NCBI GenBank assembly: GCA_023391875.1
Contig: JAEWAB010000004.1
Location: 62,001-126,000 of the forward strand
DNA length: 64,000 nucleotides
Direction: 5' to 3'
From: Bacillota bacterium
GTDB taxonomy: Bacteria > Bacillota > Clostridia > Oscillospirales > Ruminococcaceae
The position numbers were made by a program, and so were the translations under genes. Of the stretch, positions 24,941-32,964 are shown one piece after another. The notes under the pieces are model-generated. The model was not told the origin of the DNA. It saw only the letters and a list, made by a program, of their open reading frames with translations, and did no database searches. Numbering within the stretch: the stretch's first letter is position 1; each line of letters opens with the position of its first letter.

Positions 24941-26217
24941 TGAAGCTTTATCTGGAGTGCAACATGGGCGCAGCGGGCGATATGCTCATGGCGGCGCTGC
25001 TCGAACTGCTGCCCGAAAAAGAGCCGTTTCTGCAAAGGATGAACAGCCTCGGCCTCCCCGGTGTGCGGATAGACTGCGTTTCGGCAACAAAATGCGGGAT
25101 TATGGGTAGCCACATCCATGTGTCGGTGCATGGGGAGGAGGAGCGGGCGGAGGATGTCACACTTGTGGATGAGCCGGAAAGCAGTATCAACCATACGCAT
25201 CATCATTATGATACCCTTCAAGCGCATGAGCACTCCCACTCCCATGAACAACATGCCCACCCCCATCCTGCCGGGCACCAGACCTATGGGGATGTATGCA
25301 GGATGATTGAAACGCTGGAGCTGCCCGAGGCGGTAAAAGAGAACGCGCTCGCGGTTTACAGGCTGATCGGCGAGGCAGAGGCGGCGGTTCACGCCGAGCC
25401 CATTGAGCAGATTCACTTTCACGAGGTCGGTACGATGGACGCGGTGGCGGATGTAGTAGGCTGCTGCCTGCTCATACACCTGCTGAATGTTAACGACATC
25501 GCCGCCTCGCCCGTGCATGTGGGCTCCGGCTTTGTCCGCTGCGCGCACGGCATCCTGCCCGTACCCGCACCCGCCACGGCGCAGATACTAAAAGGGGTAC
25601 CCATCTATGGCGGCAAGATTAAGGGCGAGCTGTGCACCCCCACCGGCGCGGCGCTGCTTAGGCATTTCGTCCGGCGTTTCGGCGATATGGAGCCGATGGC
25701 GATTGTGAAAATTGGCTACGGCATGGGTACAAAGGACTTCGAAGCAGCCAACTGCGTGCGGGCGTTCCTCGGCGAAGCCGGGCCTCGGCAGGATGAAATC
25801 ATCGAGATTAGCTGCAACCTCGACGATATGACGCCCGAGGCGATGGGGTATGCGTCCGAGTTGCTGTTTAAAAACGGCGCGCTGGACGTCTTCACAACGC
25901 CGATCACCATGAAGAAAAGCCGCCCCGCGACGATGCTCACCTGCCTCTGCAGGCCGGAGGATCAAGACAAAATCTCACGCCTGATGCTTTTACACACGAC
26001 CACACTGGGGGTACGCTGTAAGCCCTGCCGCAGGAACATACTGAGCTATTCCTTTTATACGGTTCAAACCACTTACGGGCCCATCCGTATAAAAGCCGCT
26101 GAGGGCGACGGCATTCTGAAGGAAAAGCCGGAGTATGAGGATGTGAAACAGGCGGCGGAAAAGCACGGCGTACCGTTTGCGCAGGTTTACTGGCAGGCCA
26201 TGGCTGCCATAAAGTAG
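24940..26217 (+). CDS. larC: Nickel-pincer cofactor nickel insertase LarC
   Basis: About 425 aa. LarC is a CTP-dependent cyclometallase that inserts nickel into the dithiolated pincer nucleotide. The N-terminus LYLECNMGAAGDMLMAALLEL and middle HFHEVGTMDAVADVVG match the family. A His-rich loop around residues 85-110 (HTHHHYD, HEHSHSHEQHAHPHP) probably binds nickel. The C-terminal domain (NLDDMTPEAMGYASELLF, KKSRPATMLTCLC) is complete in the same frame, so no programmed frameshift is needed, unlike the split larC1/larC2 reported in Lactiplantibacillus plantarum. ATG 24940 is used; GTG 24937 is in frame. Confidence 0.94.
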   Translation: MKLYLECNMGAAGDMLMAALLELLPEKEPFLQRMNSLGLPGVRIDCVSATKCGIMGSHIHVSVHGEEERAEDVTLVDEPESSINHTHHHYDTLQAHEHSHSHEQHAHPHPAGHQTYGDVCRMIETLELPEAVKENALAVYRLIGEAEAAVHAEPIEQIHFHEVGTMDAVADVVGCCLLIHLLNVNDIAASPVHVGSGFVRCAHGILPVPAPATAQILKGVPIYGGKIKGELCTPTGAALLRHFVRRFGDMEPMAIVKIGYGMGTKDFEAANCVRAFLGEAGPRQDEIIEISCNLDDMTPEAMGYASELLFKNGALDVFTTPITMKKSRPATMLTCLCRPEDQDKISRLMLLHTTTLGVRCKPCRRNILSYSFYTVQTTYGPIRIKAAEGDGILKEKPEYEDVKQAAEKHGVPFAQVYWQAMAAIK

Positions 26218-26268
26218 ACGGATTACTAAAATACAATATCGACCTATCCAAAGATGAAGGAGCAAAAC

Positions 26269-27081
26269 ATGGATCACTTACATGAGAAATATGAAGCATT
26301 AAAACAGAACCTGAAAAAACTCGGCAGCGTTGCGGTGGCCTTTTCCGGCGGCGTGGATTCCACCTTTCTGCTTAAAACCGCGCAGGACGTCTTAGGCGCA
26401 GGGGTAATCGCCGTAACCGCGCGGTCTATGAGCTTCCCCAAGCGGGAGTTAAACGAGGCCTCCGCCTTTGCCGCAAAGCACGAGATAGAGCATCTTGTCG
26501 TGGACTCCGAGGAGCTGAGCATTGAGGGCTTTTCTTCTAACCCCACCAACCGCTGCTACCTCTGCAAAACGGAGCTGTTTACAAAGATTAAATGCATTGC
26601 CGAAGAGAAAGGCATGCAGTGGGTCGCGGAGGCATCCAATATCGATGATAACGGCGATTACCGTCCGGGGCTTATGGCGGTTGCCGAGCTTGGCATTAAA
26701 AGCCCGCTTCGGGAGGTGGGCCTTACCAAAGCGGAGATTCGCCAGCTTTCTAAAGAACTGGGGCTTCCCACATGGAATAAGCAGTCCTTCGCCTGCCTTT
26801 CCTCGCGCTTCCCGTACGGGGAAAGCATCACCCCGCAGCGGCTAAGGATGATAGACGAAGCGGAGCAGTTTTTGCTGGACATGGGGTTTTATCAGGTGCG
26901 GGTGCGGTATCACGGCAATCTGGCGCGCATTGAAATCGACGAAGCCGGTTTCCGCGCCATCATGGACCCGTCGGTTCGTGAGAAAATCCACGCAAGGTTT
27001 AAAGAAATTGGGTTTACCTATGTGTCGTTGGATTTGAAGGGGTATAGAACCGGCAGCATGAATGAGACCTTAAAGCTGTAG
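26269..27081 (+). CDS. larE: ATP-dependent sulfur transferase LarE
   Basis: 270 aa. LarE adenylates the carboxylates of the LarB product and converts them to thiocarboxylates. The PP-loop SGGVDST (about residues 26-32) binds ATP. Three cysteines stand out with this start: Cys96 and Cys99 (NRCYLCK) and Cys176 (SFACLSSR). A three-Cys set is the pattern of LarE proteins that hold a [4Fe-4S] cluster and use it to carry sulfur catalytically; proteins with a single Cys sacrifice that sulfur. ATG 26269 has AAGGAG 6 nt upstream; the ATG at 26254 lies inside that site. Last gene before a terminator. Confidence 0.94.
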   Translation: MDHLHEKYEALKQNLKKLGSVAVAFSGGVDSTFLLKTAQDVLGAGVIAVTARSMSFPKRELNEASAFAAKHEIEHLVVDSEELSIEGFSSNPTNRCYLCKTELFTKIKCIAEEKGMQWVAEASNIDDNGDYRPGLMAVAELGIKSPLREVGLTKAEIRQLSKELGLPTWNKQSFACLSSRFPYGESITPQRLRMIDEAEQFLLDMGFYQVRVRYHGNLARIEIDEAGFRAIMDPSVREKIHARFKEIGFTYVSLDLKGYRTGSMNETLKL

Positions 27082-27111
27082 ATAAGGATTCTCGAAAATC
27101 TCAGTAAGCAG

Positions 27112-27154
27112 CAGGGCACCTGCCACACGTCACGTGGCAGGTGCCCTGTTTGTT
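27112..27154 (+). terminator. Rho-independent terminator of lar operon
   Basis: Perfect 15-bp stem (27112-27126 with 27134-27148), seven-base loop, then TTTGTT. Confidence 0.8.
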
Positions 27155-27226
27155 GAGGATCACATCAATAGTAATACATAGCCTTTGCACTACACCACCA
27201 GCTGCGGTAGTGTTAGAAGTCATGCG

Positions 27227-28174
27227 CTACAGCATCGCTGCGCCTATCACGCCCGCATCATTGCCGAGAAGCGCATAGACGATCTTGGTTTTGAGGTTCT
27301 TCTCCCCAAAGAGAAGATGCTCCTTTACATAGCCCGTTAACGGCTCGGTGAGCTTTTCTTTTTGGGCGCTGATGCCCCCGCCTATGACGATTACCTCGGG
27401 CTGCAGGGCGTTAATGGTGTTGATGACCCCGATACCCAGATATTTTATAAATCGGTCAATCACCCTGCAGGCCGCTTGATCGCCGCTGTGGTATGCGTCG
27501 TAAACCGTTTTGGCGTCTAATGTGTCGATGTCTCCGTTTACGAGTGAAAGCATCCGTGAATCGGGGACGTTTTGTATCTCCTGCTTCGCGTGGCGTACGA
27601 TGGCACTGGCTGAGGCGTACAGCTCCAGGCATCCGTTTTGCCCGCAGGGGCACCGCTCGCCATTGGCGTCCACTATCGTGTGGCCGATCTCCGCGCCCGA
27701 ATTAAAGCGCCCGGTCACAATGCGGTCGTCGATAATAATCCCCGAGCCGACCCCGGTTCCGATCGTGATAGTAACCGAGCTTTGGCTGCCCTTTGCGGCG
27801 CCAAAAAGATGCTCACCCAGCGCCGCGGCATTTGCGTCGTTTGTCAGCGCGATGCGGCTGGCGTCAAAGTACTGTTGTAAGCAGCCCTGCGCGTCTACAT
27901 CCCAAAACCCAAGGTTGCTTGCAAAAACAATTCCGCTGCCGTCCTCGCTGACAAGCCCCGGTATGGCAAGACCGATGCTGCGGATGTCATCCTTTGAGGC
28001 GCTTAGTGTCTGTAGGCCCGCTTCAAGGCAGTGCGCGATGTCGGCGAATACCTGCTCGTACCCAAGATCACACCGCGTGGGGATGCCGGTTTTATATACA
28101 ATCTCCGCCTGTTCGGAGATAAAAGCCACCTTCGTTGTGGTGCCTCCAATGTCAATGCCAATCCTGTAGTACAT
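27227..28174 (-). CDS. nagK: ROK-family sugar kinase, probable N-acetylglucosamine kinase
   Basis: 315 aa. The N-terminal phosphate motif is GIDIGGTTTKVAF, the catalytic Asp lies in LTNDANAAALGEH, and the zinc site is GH..CPCGQNGCLELYAS. The C-terminal VIGGGIS is typical of ROK kinases. It follows nagB and nagA in the same direction, so GlcNAc is the expected substrate, giving GlcNAc-6-phosphate for NagA; glucose cannot be excluded. ATG 28174 is preferred over GTG 28177, because GAGGTG lies 5 nt upstream. Confidence 0.85.
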   Translation of the reverse strand: MYYRIGIDIGGTTTKVAFISEQAEIVYKTGIPTRCDLGYEQVFADIAHCLEAGLQTLSASKDDIRSIGLAIPGLVSEDGSGIVFASNLGFWDVDAQGCLQQYFDASRIALTNDANAAALGEHLFGAAKGSQSSVTITIGTGVGSGIIIDDRIVTGRFNSGAEIGHTIVDANGERCPCGQNGCLELYASASAIVRHAKQEIQNVPDSRMLSLVNGDIDTLDAKTVYDAYHSGDQAACRVIDRFIKYLGIGVINTINALQPEVIVIGGGISAQKEKLTEPLTGYVKEHLLFGEKNLKTKIVYALLGNDAGVIGAAML

Positions 28175-28208
28175 CACTGCACCTCAATAATAATGTATTT
28201 GGGTAGGT

Positions 28209-29342
28209 CTACAGCTTGTTTACAACGCAAACGCCGCGGCAGATGACCATCTTTATCTCAAAACGGCTATCAAGCGCGACGATATCCGCCTGTTTTCCCA
28301 CGCAAAGGCTGCCGATTTCGGCGTCCGCGTTCACAGCGGCAGCCGGATTTATCGTTACGGAACGCACTGCCTGCCGTAGCGGTATACCATAGGCAATTAG
28401 GTTTTTCAGTTCATCGTGCAGGTTGGTGATTGAGCCTGCGAGGGTGCCGTCCGCGAGGCGCGCAGTGCCGTTTTTAACATACACCTTCTGCCCGCCAAGC
28501 TCCGAAACACCGTCCGGTAGGCCGGCGGCGCGCATGGAGTCGCTCACCACGACGGCGCGGTCACCCAGCACCTTAAACGCCGTGCGCAGCACGGCGGGGT
28601 GGATATGCTGCCCGTCGCAGATCAGTTCGGCCGTAACCCGTTCGTCGTCCAGTATCGCGCCCACGGCACCGGGTGCCCGGTGGGTGAGGCCGGTCATGGC
28701 GTTGAATAGGTGGGTGGCGTGGCGCACGCCGCAGTCAAAAGCGGCCTTCGCCTCGTCGTAATCAGCCTCGGAGTGCGCGAGCGACACGCGGCAGAGCTTG
28801 CTTGTAGCCTCTATAAAAGCATGTGCGTCTTCGGTTTCGGGCGCGATATCCACTAGCTTTATCCCGCCGCCACAGGCCTCATAAAGACGCATAAACTGGT
28901 CAAGGTCCGGCTTTCTTACATACTCCGCCATCTGTGCGCCCTTTTTATGTACACTGATATACGGCCCTTCCAGGTTTACACCTAAAATCGACGCACCCTC
29001 CGGCGGCTCGCTGATGCAGCCCCGCACCGTCCTAACGGCCTTTGTTAGCGCCTCTGGGGCAATCGTCATCGTAGTGGGGCAAAAGGCGGTCACGCCGTGC
29101 CGCACCAGATGCGCCGCCATGGCGCTCAAAGCGTCGCGGGTCGCGTCGCAGGCGTCGTGTCCTGCGCAGCCGTGGATATGAATGTCTACAAACCCCGGCA
29201 GCAGGATGCAGCCCGAAAGGTTTACCACATCATCATCCGCAATGTCCGGCGCAATCTGCGCAATCCTGTTTCCAGAAGTGGCAAGGTCGGCGCGTATCAG
29301 GTTAAAATCGGCATCAAAAAGCTCCGCGTTTTTCAGTATCAT
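28209..29342 (-). CDS. nagA: N-acetylglucosamine-6-phosphate deacetylase
   Basis: 377 aa amidohydrolase that converts GlcNAc-6-P to glucosamine-6-P and acetate. Motifs: metal-site VDIHIHGCAGHD, the Glu of GVNLEGPYIS, VSLAHSEADYD, ATHLFNAMTG with HRAPG, ICDGQHIHP and catalytic Asp in VVSDSMRAAG. The length is normal. It follows nagB by 5 nt. AGAGGT precedes the ATG. Confidence 0.97.
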   Translation of the reverse strand: MILKNAELFDADFNLIRADLATSGNRIAQIAPDIADDDVVNLSGCILLPGFVDIHIHGCAGHDACDATRDALSAMAAHLVRHGVTAFCPTTMTIAPEALTKAVRTVRGCISEPPEGASILGVNLEGPYISVHKKGAQMAEYVRKPDLDQFMRLYEACGGGIKLVDIAPETEDAHAFIEATSKLCRVSLAHSEADYDEAKAAFDCGVRHATHLFNAMTGLTHRAPGAVGAILDDERVTAELICDGQHIHPAVLRTAFKVLGDRAVVVSDSMRAAGLPDGVSELGGQKVYVKNGTARLADGTLAGSITNLHDELKNLIAYGIPLRQAVRSVTINPAAAVNADAEIGSLCVGKQADIVALDSRFEIKMVICRGVCVVNKL

Positions 29343-29347
29343 GGTCG

Positions 29348-30103
29348 CTACCTCTCAAATTGTTCGGGATGCTTTGCAACGCACGGCTTGAGCGCGGCGC
29401 TGTCGGCCACGACCACGACCTCCGGGTGCAATTGCAGGATGGAGGCGGGTACGGCGGGGGTAATCGGCCCGAACAGCGCACGCTCCAAAATATCCCCTTT
29501 ATCGGTGCCGCTTGCCACCAGCAGTATCTTCTTTGCGTGCATGATGGCGCGAATGCCTAAGGTAATGGCAAAGCGGGGCACCTCGTCGGCGTTCTTAAAA
29601 AAGCGGGCGTTTGCATCGATGGTCTTCTGGGCCAGCGTCACACGGTGCGTCATCTTGCCAAAGCTGGCGTCCGGCTCGTTAAAGCCGATATGCCCGGTGT
29701 GCCCAAGCCCGAGCAGCTGCAGGTCAATCCCGCCAAGTGCTGTAATCAGGTTGTCGTAGCGCATGCATTCGGCGGTGTAATCCTCCGCCGTTCCGTCGGG
29801 GATATGGATATGCCCATCGGGCAGGTTGATGTGGTCAAAGAAATTGTGCCGCATATAGTAATGGTAACTTTGTTCATTGTCGGGGGAAAGGGCGCAGTAT
29901 TCGTCAAGGTTTACACTGTAGGCCTCGGAGAAATTTACGTCCCCCTTTCTGTACCATTCGATAAGCTGATGGTAGATACCAAGGGGGGTGGCGCCGGTGG
30001 CCAGCCCCAGCACACTGCGCGGGAAGAGTATAATCTGCGCCGAGAGGATGTTGGCTGCCTTTCGGCTCATATCGGCATAATCTGCCGCTTGAATGATCTT
30101 CAT
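29348..30103 (-). CDS. nagB: Glucosamine-6-phosphate deaminase
   Basis: 251 aa. Converts glucosamine-6-P to fructose-6-P and ammonia, joining the amino-sugar route to glycolysis. Family motifs: LGLATGATPLGIY, VNLDEYCALSPDNEQSYHYYM, QLLGLGHTGHIGFNEP and the C-terminal ALFGPITPAVPASILQLH. It is the short, non-allosteric Gram-positive form. It lies between the AraC-type response regulator and nagA. Confidence 0.97.
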   Translation of the reverse strand: MKIIQAADYADMSRKAANILSAQIILFPRSVLGLATGATPLGIYHQLIEWYRKGDVNFSEAYSVNLDEYCALSPDNEQSYHYYMRHNFFDHINLPDGHIHIPDGTAEDYTAECMRYDNLITALGGIDLQLLGLGHTGHIGFNEPDASFGKMTHRVTLAQKTIDANARFFKNADEVPRFAITLGIRAIMHAKKILLVASGTDKGDILERALFGPITPAVPASILQLHPEVVVVADSAALKPCVAKHPEQFER

Positions 30104-30185
30104 AACCTATGGTTCCTTTCAACGGGCAAAGCGAGGGGTCCATCAAGCGAACCATGTAGCTTGCAGCGCTGCGTCGTTTAGGAGG

Positions 30186-30950
30186 TTAACGCTCCCTGCT
30201 CGGGGCGGTGTTGCGGTATTCGTTTGGTGAAACCTGCTCGTATTTTTTAAACGTCTTGGAAAAGTGTGTAATGTCGGTGAAACCAAGCAGTTCCGAAATC
30301 TCGTGAATCTTGAGCGACGGGTCGGTTAAAAGCTGCTTGGCTCTGTTAATGCGCGTCTGGTTTAAAAGGTCGGAAAAGCTGGTGCCGAGATAGCCGTTTA
30401 ACAGCTTGCTTAAGTACCACTGGCTGACGAAGATTCTATCCGCCACCTCGGTAAGCGTCAGCTTTTCGGCGTAGTGCTGCTCTATGTACTTGACGGCGCT
30501 GCGCACAATAAAGTTGTTCACAACGGCATCCTGCCCTTCCTTTGGTACCTCTGCGGGCAAAGGGGGAGCGGGATGGCTGGCAAGGTTCTCGGTCATGGTA
30601 AGCAGTGCTTCTTCCAGCTCGTTCATCTTGGAGGGCTTTAACAAAAAGCGGGTGACGCCGAGGTTAAGCGCACGCTTGGCATACTCAAAATCGCGGTAGC
30701 CGGTAAGCACCGTAATCTGCATTCTGGGGAACTCGCCCTTCAGCCCCGCAAGCATGGTAAGCCCGTCGATGCCGGGCATCATGATGTCTACAAACAGGAT
30801 GTCGGGGTTATGCTCGCGGATAGCCTGCGCACCGCTCTTTGCGTCATAAGCGGTGGCAACCACCTCGCAGCCGAACTGCTTCCAGTCTAGGACATTCTTA
30901 AGCCCTTCGACAATCAGTTCCTCGTCGTCAATGAGTATCACCTTATACAT
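30186..30950 (-). CDS. AraC-type response regulator (YesN family)
   Basis: 254 aa. The N-terminal receiver has the acidic pair in VILIDDEE, acceptor Asp in ILFVDIMMPGIDG (about residue 54) and Lys in LLKPS. The C-terminal AraC domain has two helix-turn-helix units (LTEVADRIFVSQWYLSKLLNGYLG and IHEISELLGFTDITHFSKTFK). ATG 30950 has GGAGG 8 nt upstream; the longer open frame to 31301 crosses the permease gene. The partner is surely the YesM-type kinase at 34410-36164, and the likely targets are the flanking chitobiose transport and nag genes. Confidence 0.93.
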   Translation of the reverse strand: MYKVILIDDEELIVEGLKNVLDWKQFGCEVVATAYDAKSGAQAIREHNPDILFVDIMMPGIDGLTMLAGLKGEFPRMQITVLTGYRDFEYAKRALNLGVTRFLLKPSKMNELEEALLTMTENLASHPAPPLPAEVPKEGQDAVVNNFIVRSAVKYIEQHYAEKLTLTEVADRIFVSQWYLSKLLNGYLGTSFSDLLNQTRINRAKQLLTDPSLKIHEISELLGFTDITHFSKTFKKYEQVSPNEYRNTAPSRER

Positions 30951-31008
30951 AGTCGCACCCTCCGGCATACAAACGCTTTGTATTGTTGGGGAAAGACTGC
31001 TGATATTT

Positions 31009-31017
31009 ATTATAGCA
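31009..31017 (-). promoter_or_regulatory. Candidate extended -10 promoter for regulator-nagB-nagA-kinase
   Basis: Minus strand TGCTATAAT (-10 at 31014-31009), about 58 nt before the regulator start. No good -35 box is seen. It would allow the nag genes to be made independently of the transporter. Confidence 0.4.
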
Positions 31018-31081
31018 TCCGTGCGGGCAAAAAAGGTGGTTTTTCGCGGAAGATAAGGGATTTGCGGGGCTTCATCAATGA

Positions 31082-31972
31082 TTATTCCTTGATGGCGCCC
31101 GCGGTCATCCCCTTGATGATCGACTTCTGCATAAAGATGTATACAATTAATACAGGGAAGATTACAAGCACCACTGCGGAGGCCATCAGCCCGTAGTTTA
31201 TTCCCGCTATCGAAACAATCTCGTTTAACAGGCGCGTAATGGTATAGGTGTTTCGGTAACGCAGGAAAAACATCTGTGTAAACAGGTCGTTGTACGACCA
31301 CAGAAAGGTGAAGATGGCTACCGTCGCAAAGCTTGGCTTGATAATCGGCACTACAATCTTAAAAAAGATCTGGAACACGTTGTAGCCTTCCATGTAAGCC
31401 GCCTCTTCCATCTCAATGGGCAGACTGTGGATAAACCCCATCAACACAATGATGGAAAACGAGAGGTTGCCCGCTATCTGCGGCAGGATCACGCTGAGCT
31501 GCGACAGGGCAAGGCTGTTGGTGTTGACGATCTTCCACTCAAACATCATGCGGAACACGGGGATAATGGTAGAGAATACGGGGAACATCATGCTCGCGAC
31601 GATCAGCGAATGCAGTATCCTCCGGCCCTTAAACACATAACGCGCCATGCCATACGCGGCAAAGCCCGCCAGTAGCAGCACCACCAGCGTAACGACGGTG
31701 GAGATAACGATGCTGTTGCGGTATGCCCCGAAGATATCCACGCGCTGAAACGCAAGTGAGTAGTTATCCAGTGTAAAGTTATCCCCCAGCGGCAGGGAGA
31801 ACGAGTCCGTGCGAATTCTGCCTCTTACGCGGAAAGAGTTGAGTATTACCCATATAAACGGGTAGATGGTGGTAACCGCCCAGAGCGAAAGGAAGAGGTA
31901 GATAAACAGCTTGGATACCGAAAAGTGAGCAGTGCGGGGTAACGGGTGCTTGGATGTTTTAACAGTGCGCAT
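31082..31972 (-). CDS. Sugar ABC permease (MalG/CUT1 type), chitobiose/GlcNAc system
   Basis: 296 aa, about six helices, EAA loop EMEEAAYMEGYNVFQIFFKIVVPIIKP. The C-terminus QKSIIKGMTAGAIKE is standard. GGAGG lies 7 nt upstream of the ATG. The partner of the next gene upstream, it lies 131 nt before the response regulator gene. The substrate is inferred from the chitobiose phosphorylase and nag neighbours. Confidence 0.92.
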   Translation of the reverse strand: MRTVKTSKHPLPRTAHFSVSKLFIYLFLSLWAVTTIYPFIWVILNSFRVRGRIRTDSFSLPLGDNFTLDNYSLAFQRVDIFGAYRNSIVISTVVTLVVLLLAGFAAYGMARYVFKGRRILHSLIVASMMFPVFSTIIPVFRMMFEWKIVNTNSLALSQLSVILPQIAGNLSFSIIVLMGFIHSLPIEMEEAAYMEGYNVFQIFFKIVVPIIKPSFATVAIFTFLWSYNDLFTQMFFLRYRNTYTITRLLNEIVSIAGINYGLMASAVVLVIFPVLIVYIFMQKSIIKGMTAGAIKE

Positions 31973-31984
31973 TCCTTTCCCTCC

Positions 31985-32872
31985 TTAATAATTCTTTTCT
32001 TTATAAAACTTATTAAACAGCTGCGAGAGCACAACCCCAAGTACCACGATGAGCAGCGCTATGGTGGAGCCATAGTCTACGTCGCCCCTCAGGAAGGTCT
32101 GGTTGTACATATAGGTGCCCAGCAGCCACGATTTATCCATCGGCATACCGGCACCCATCATCACCCACGGCAGGTCGAACACCTTTAAAGCGCCGGTGAT
32201 ACCGAGTGTTAAGCAGGTGCCTAAGGTGTTATGTAAAAGCGGCAGGGTGATGTAGCGTATACGCTGGGGTAGGTTTGCGCCGTCTATCTCGCACGCCTCA
32301 TAAAGGTCGGTGGGGATGTTATTTAACCCCGTTGTTAAGATAATGAAGTAAAAGCCCACGTACTGCCATACTACCGGGAAGGACATGGTAAACAGGTAGA
32401 GGTTTTCGCCCTTCCAGTCGATAAGCTCCTTCCGGCCAAGCCCGAGCAGTATCTGGTTGATCATACCGCCGTCATATAAAAAGATGAGGTTAAACAAAAG
32501 GCCAAGCGCGGTGGCCGAGATGACTATCGGGAAGAAGTAGACCGTTCGGAAGAACTGTACGCCCTTTTTAATGCTGTCTACCAGCAGCGCAAGCAGCAGC
32601 GCGATACCGATCTGGAACACCAGCGTAAACAGCATCAGCAATGTGGTGTTCAGCAGCACCGTGTGCATGATAGAATCGCTGAACAGCTTGACATAGTTTT
32701 CGTACCACGGGCTGTTTAAGCCGCTTGCCGCAGAGCCCAGCCCCGTGATGGTAGAAAAGCTATTAAAGATATTCATGACAAACGGGTAGAACAAAAACAC
32801 CACCATAAACGCAAAGGCGGGGGTTAGAAATAAAAGCAGGGGAGCTTTATTCTTATAAATTATTGATTTCAT
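31985..32872 (-). CDS. Sugar ABC permease (MalF/CUT1 type), chitobiose/GlcNAc system
   Basis: 295 aa. The first helix (about 10-32) is followed by five more; EAA loop DLYEACEIDGANLPQRIRYITLPLL. ATG 32872 fits an AAGGG site 8 nt upstream; ATG 32878 is too close to it. Follows the binding-protein gene after a strong hairpin. Confidence 0.92.
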   Translation of the reverse strand: MKSIIYKNKAPLLLFLTPAFAFMVVFLFYPFVMNIFNSFSTITGLGSAASGLNSPWYENYVKLFSDSIMHTVLLNTTLLMLFTLVFQIGIALLLALLVDSIKKGVQFFRTVYFFPIVISATALGLLFNLIFLYDGGMINQILLGLGRKELIDWKGENLYLFTMSFPVVWQYVGFYFIILTTGLNNIPTDLYEACEIDGANLPQRIRYITLPLLHNTLGTCLTLGITGALKVFDLPWVMMGAGMPMDKSWLLGTYMYNQTFLRGDVDYGSTIALLIVVLGVVLSQLFNKFYKEKNY

Positions 32873-32889
32873 TCTCATCGCCCTTTTTC

Positions 32890-32930
32890 AAAAAAGCCGG
32901 AGAGCTATTTGGCCGCTCTCCGGCTTTTTG
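32890..32930 (-). terminator. Intra-operon hairpin after binding-protein gene
   Basis: Perfect 15-bp stem (32891-32905 with 32915-32929), nine-base loop; read on the minus strand it is followed by T-rich TTGAAAAAGGG. Expected to let only part of the transcripts continue into the permease genes. Confidence 0.75.
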
Positions 32931-32964
32931 CATAAACGTATTCCCTTAGTGTACTTTAAAAAGA

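Noticed and set aside
30951..31301. Long N-terminal extension of the AraC-type response regulator
   Set aside because: It overlaps the permease gene out of frame; the receiver begins at the ATG 30950 with a good ribosome site.
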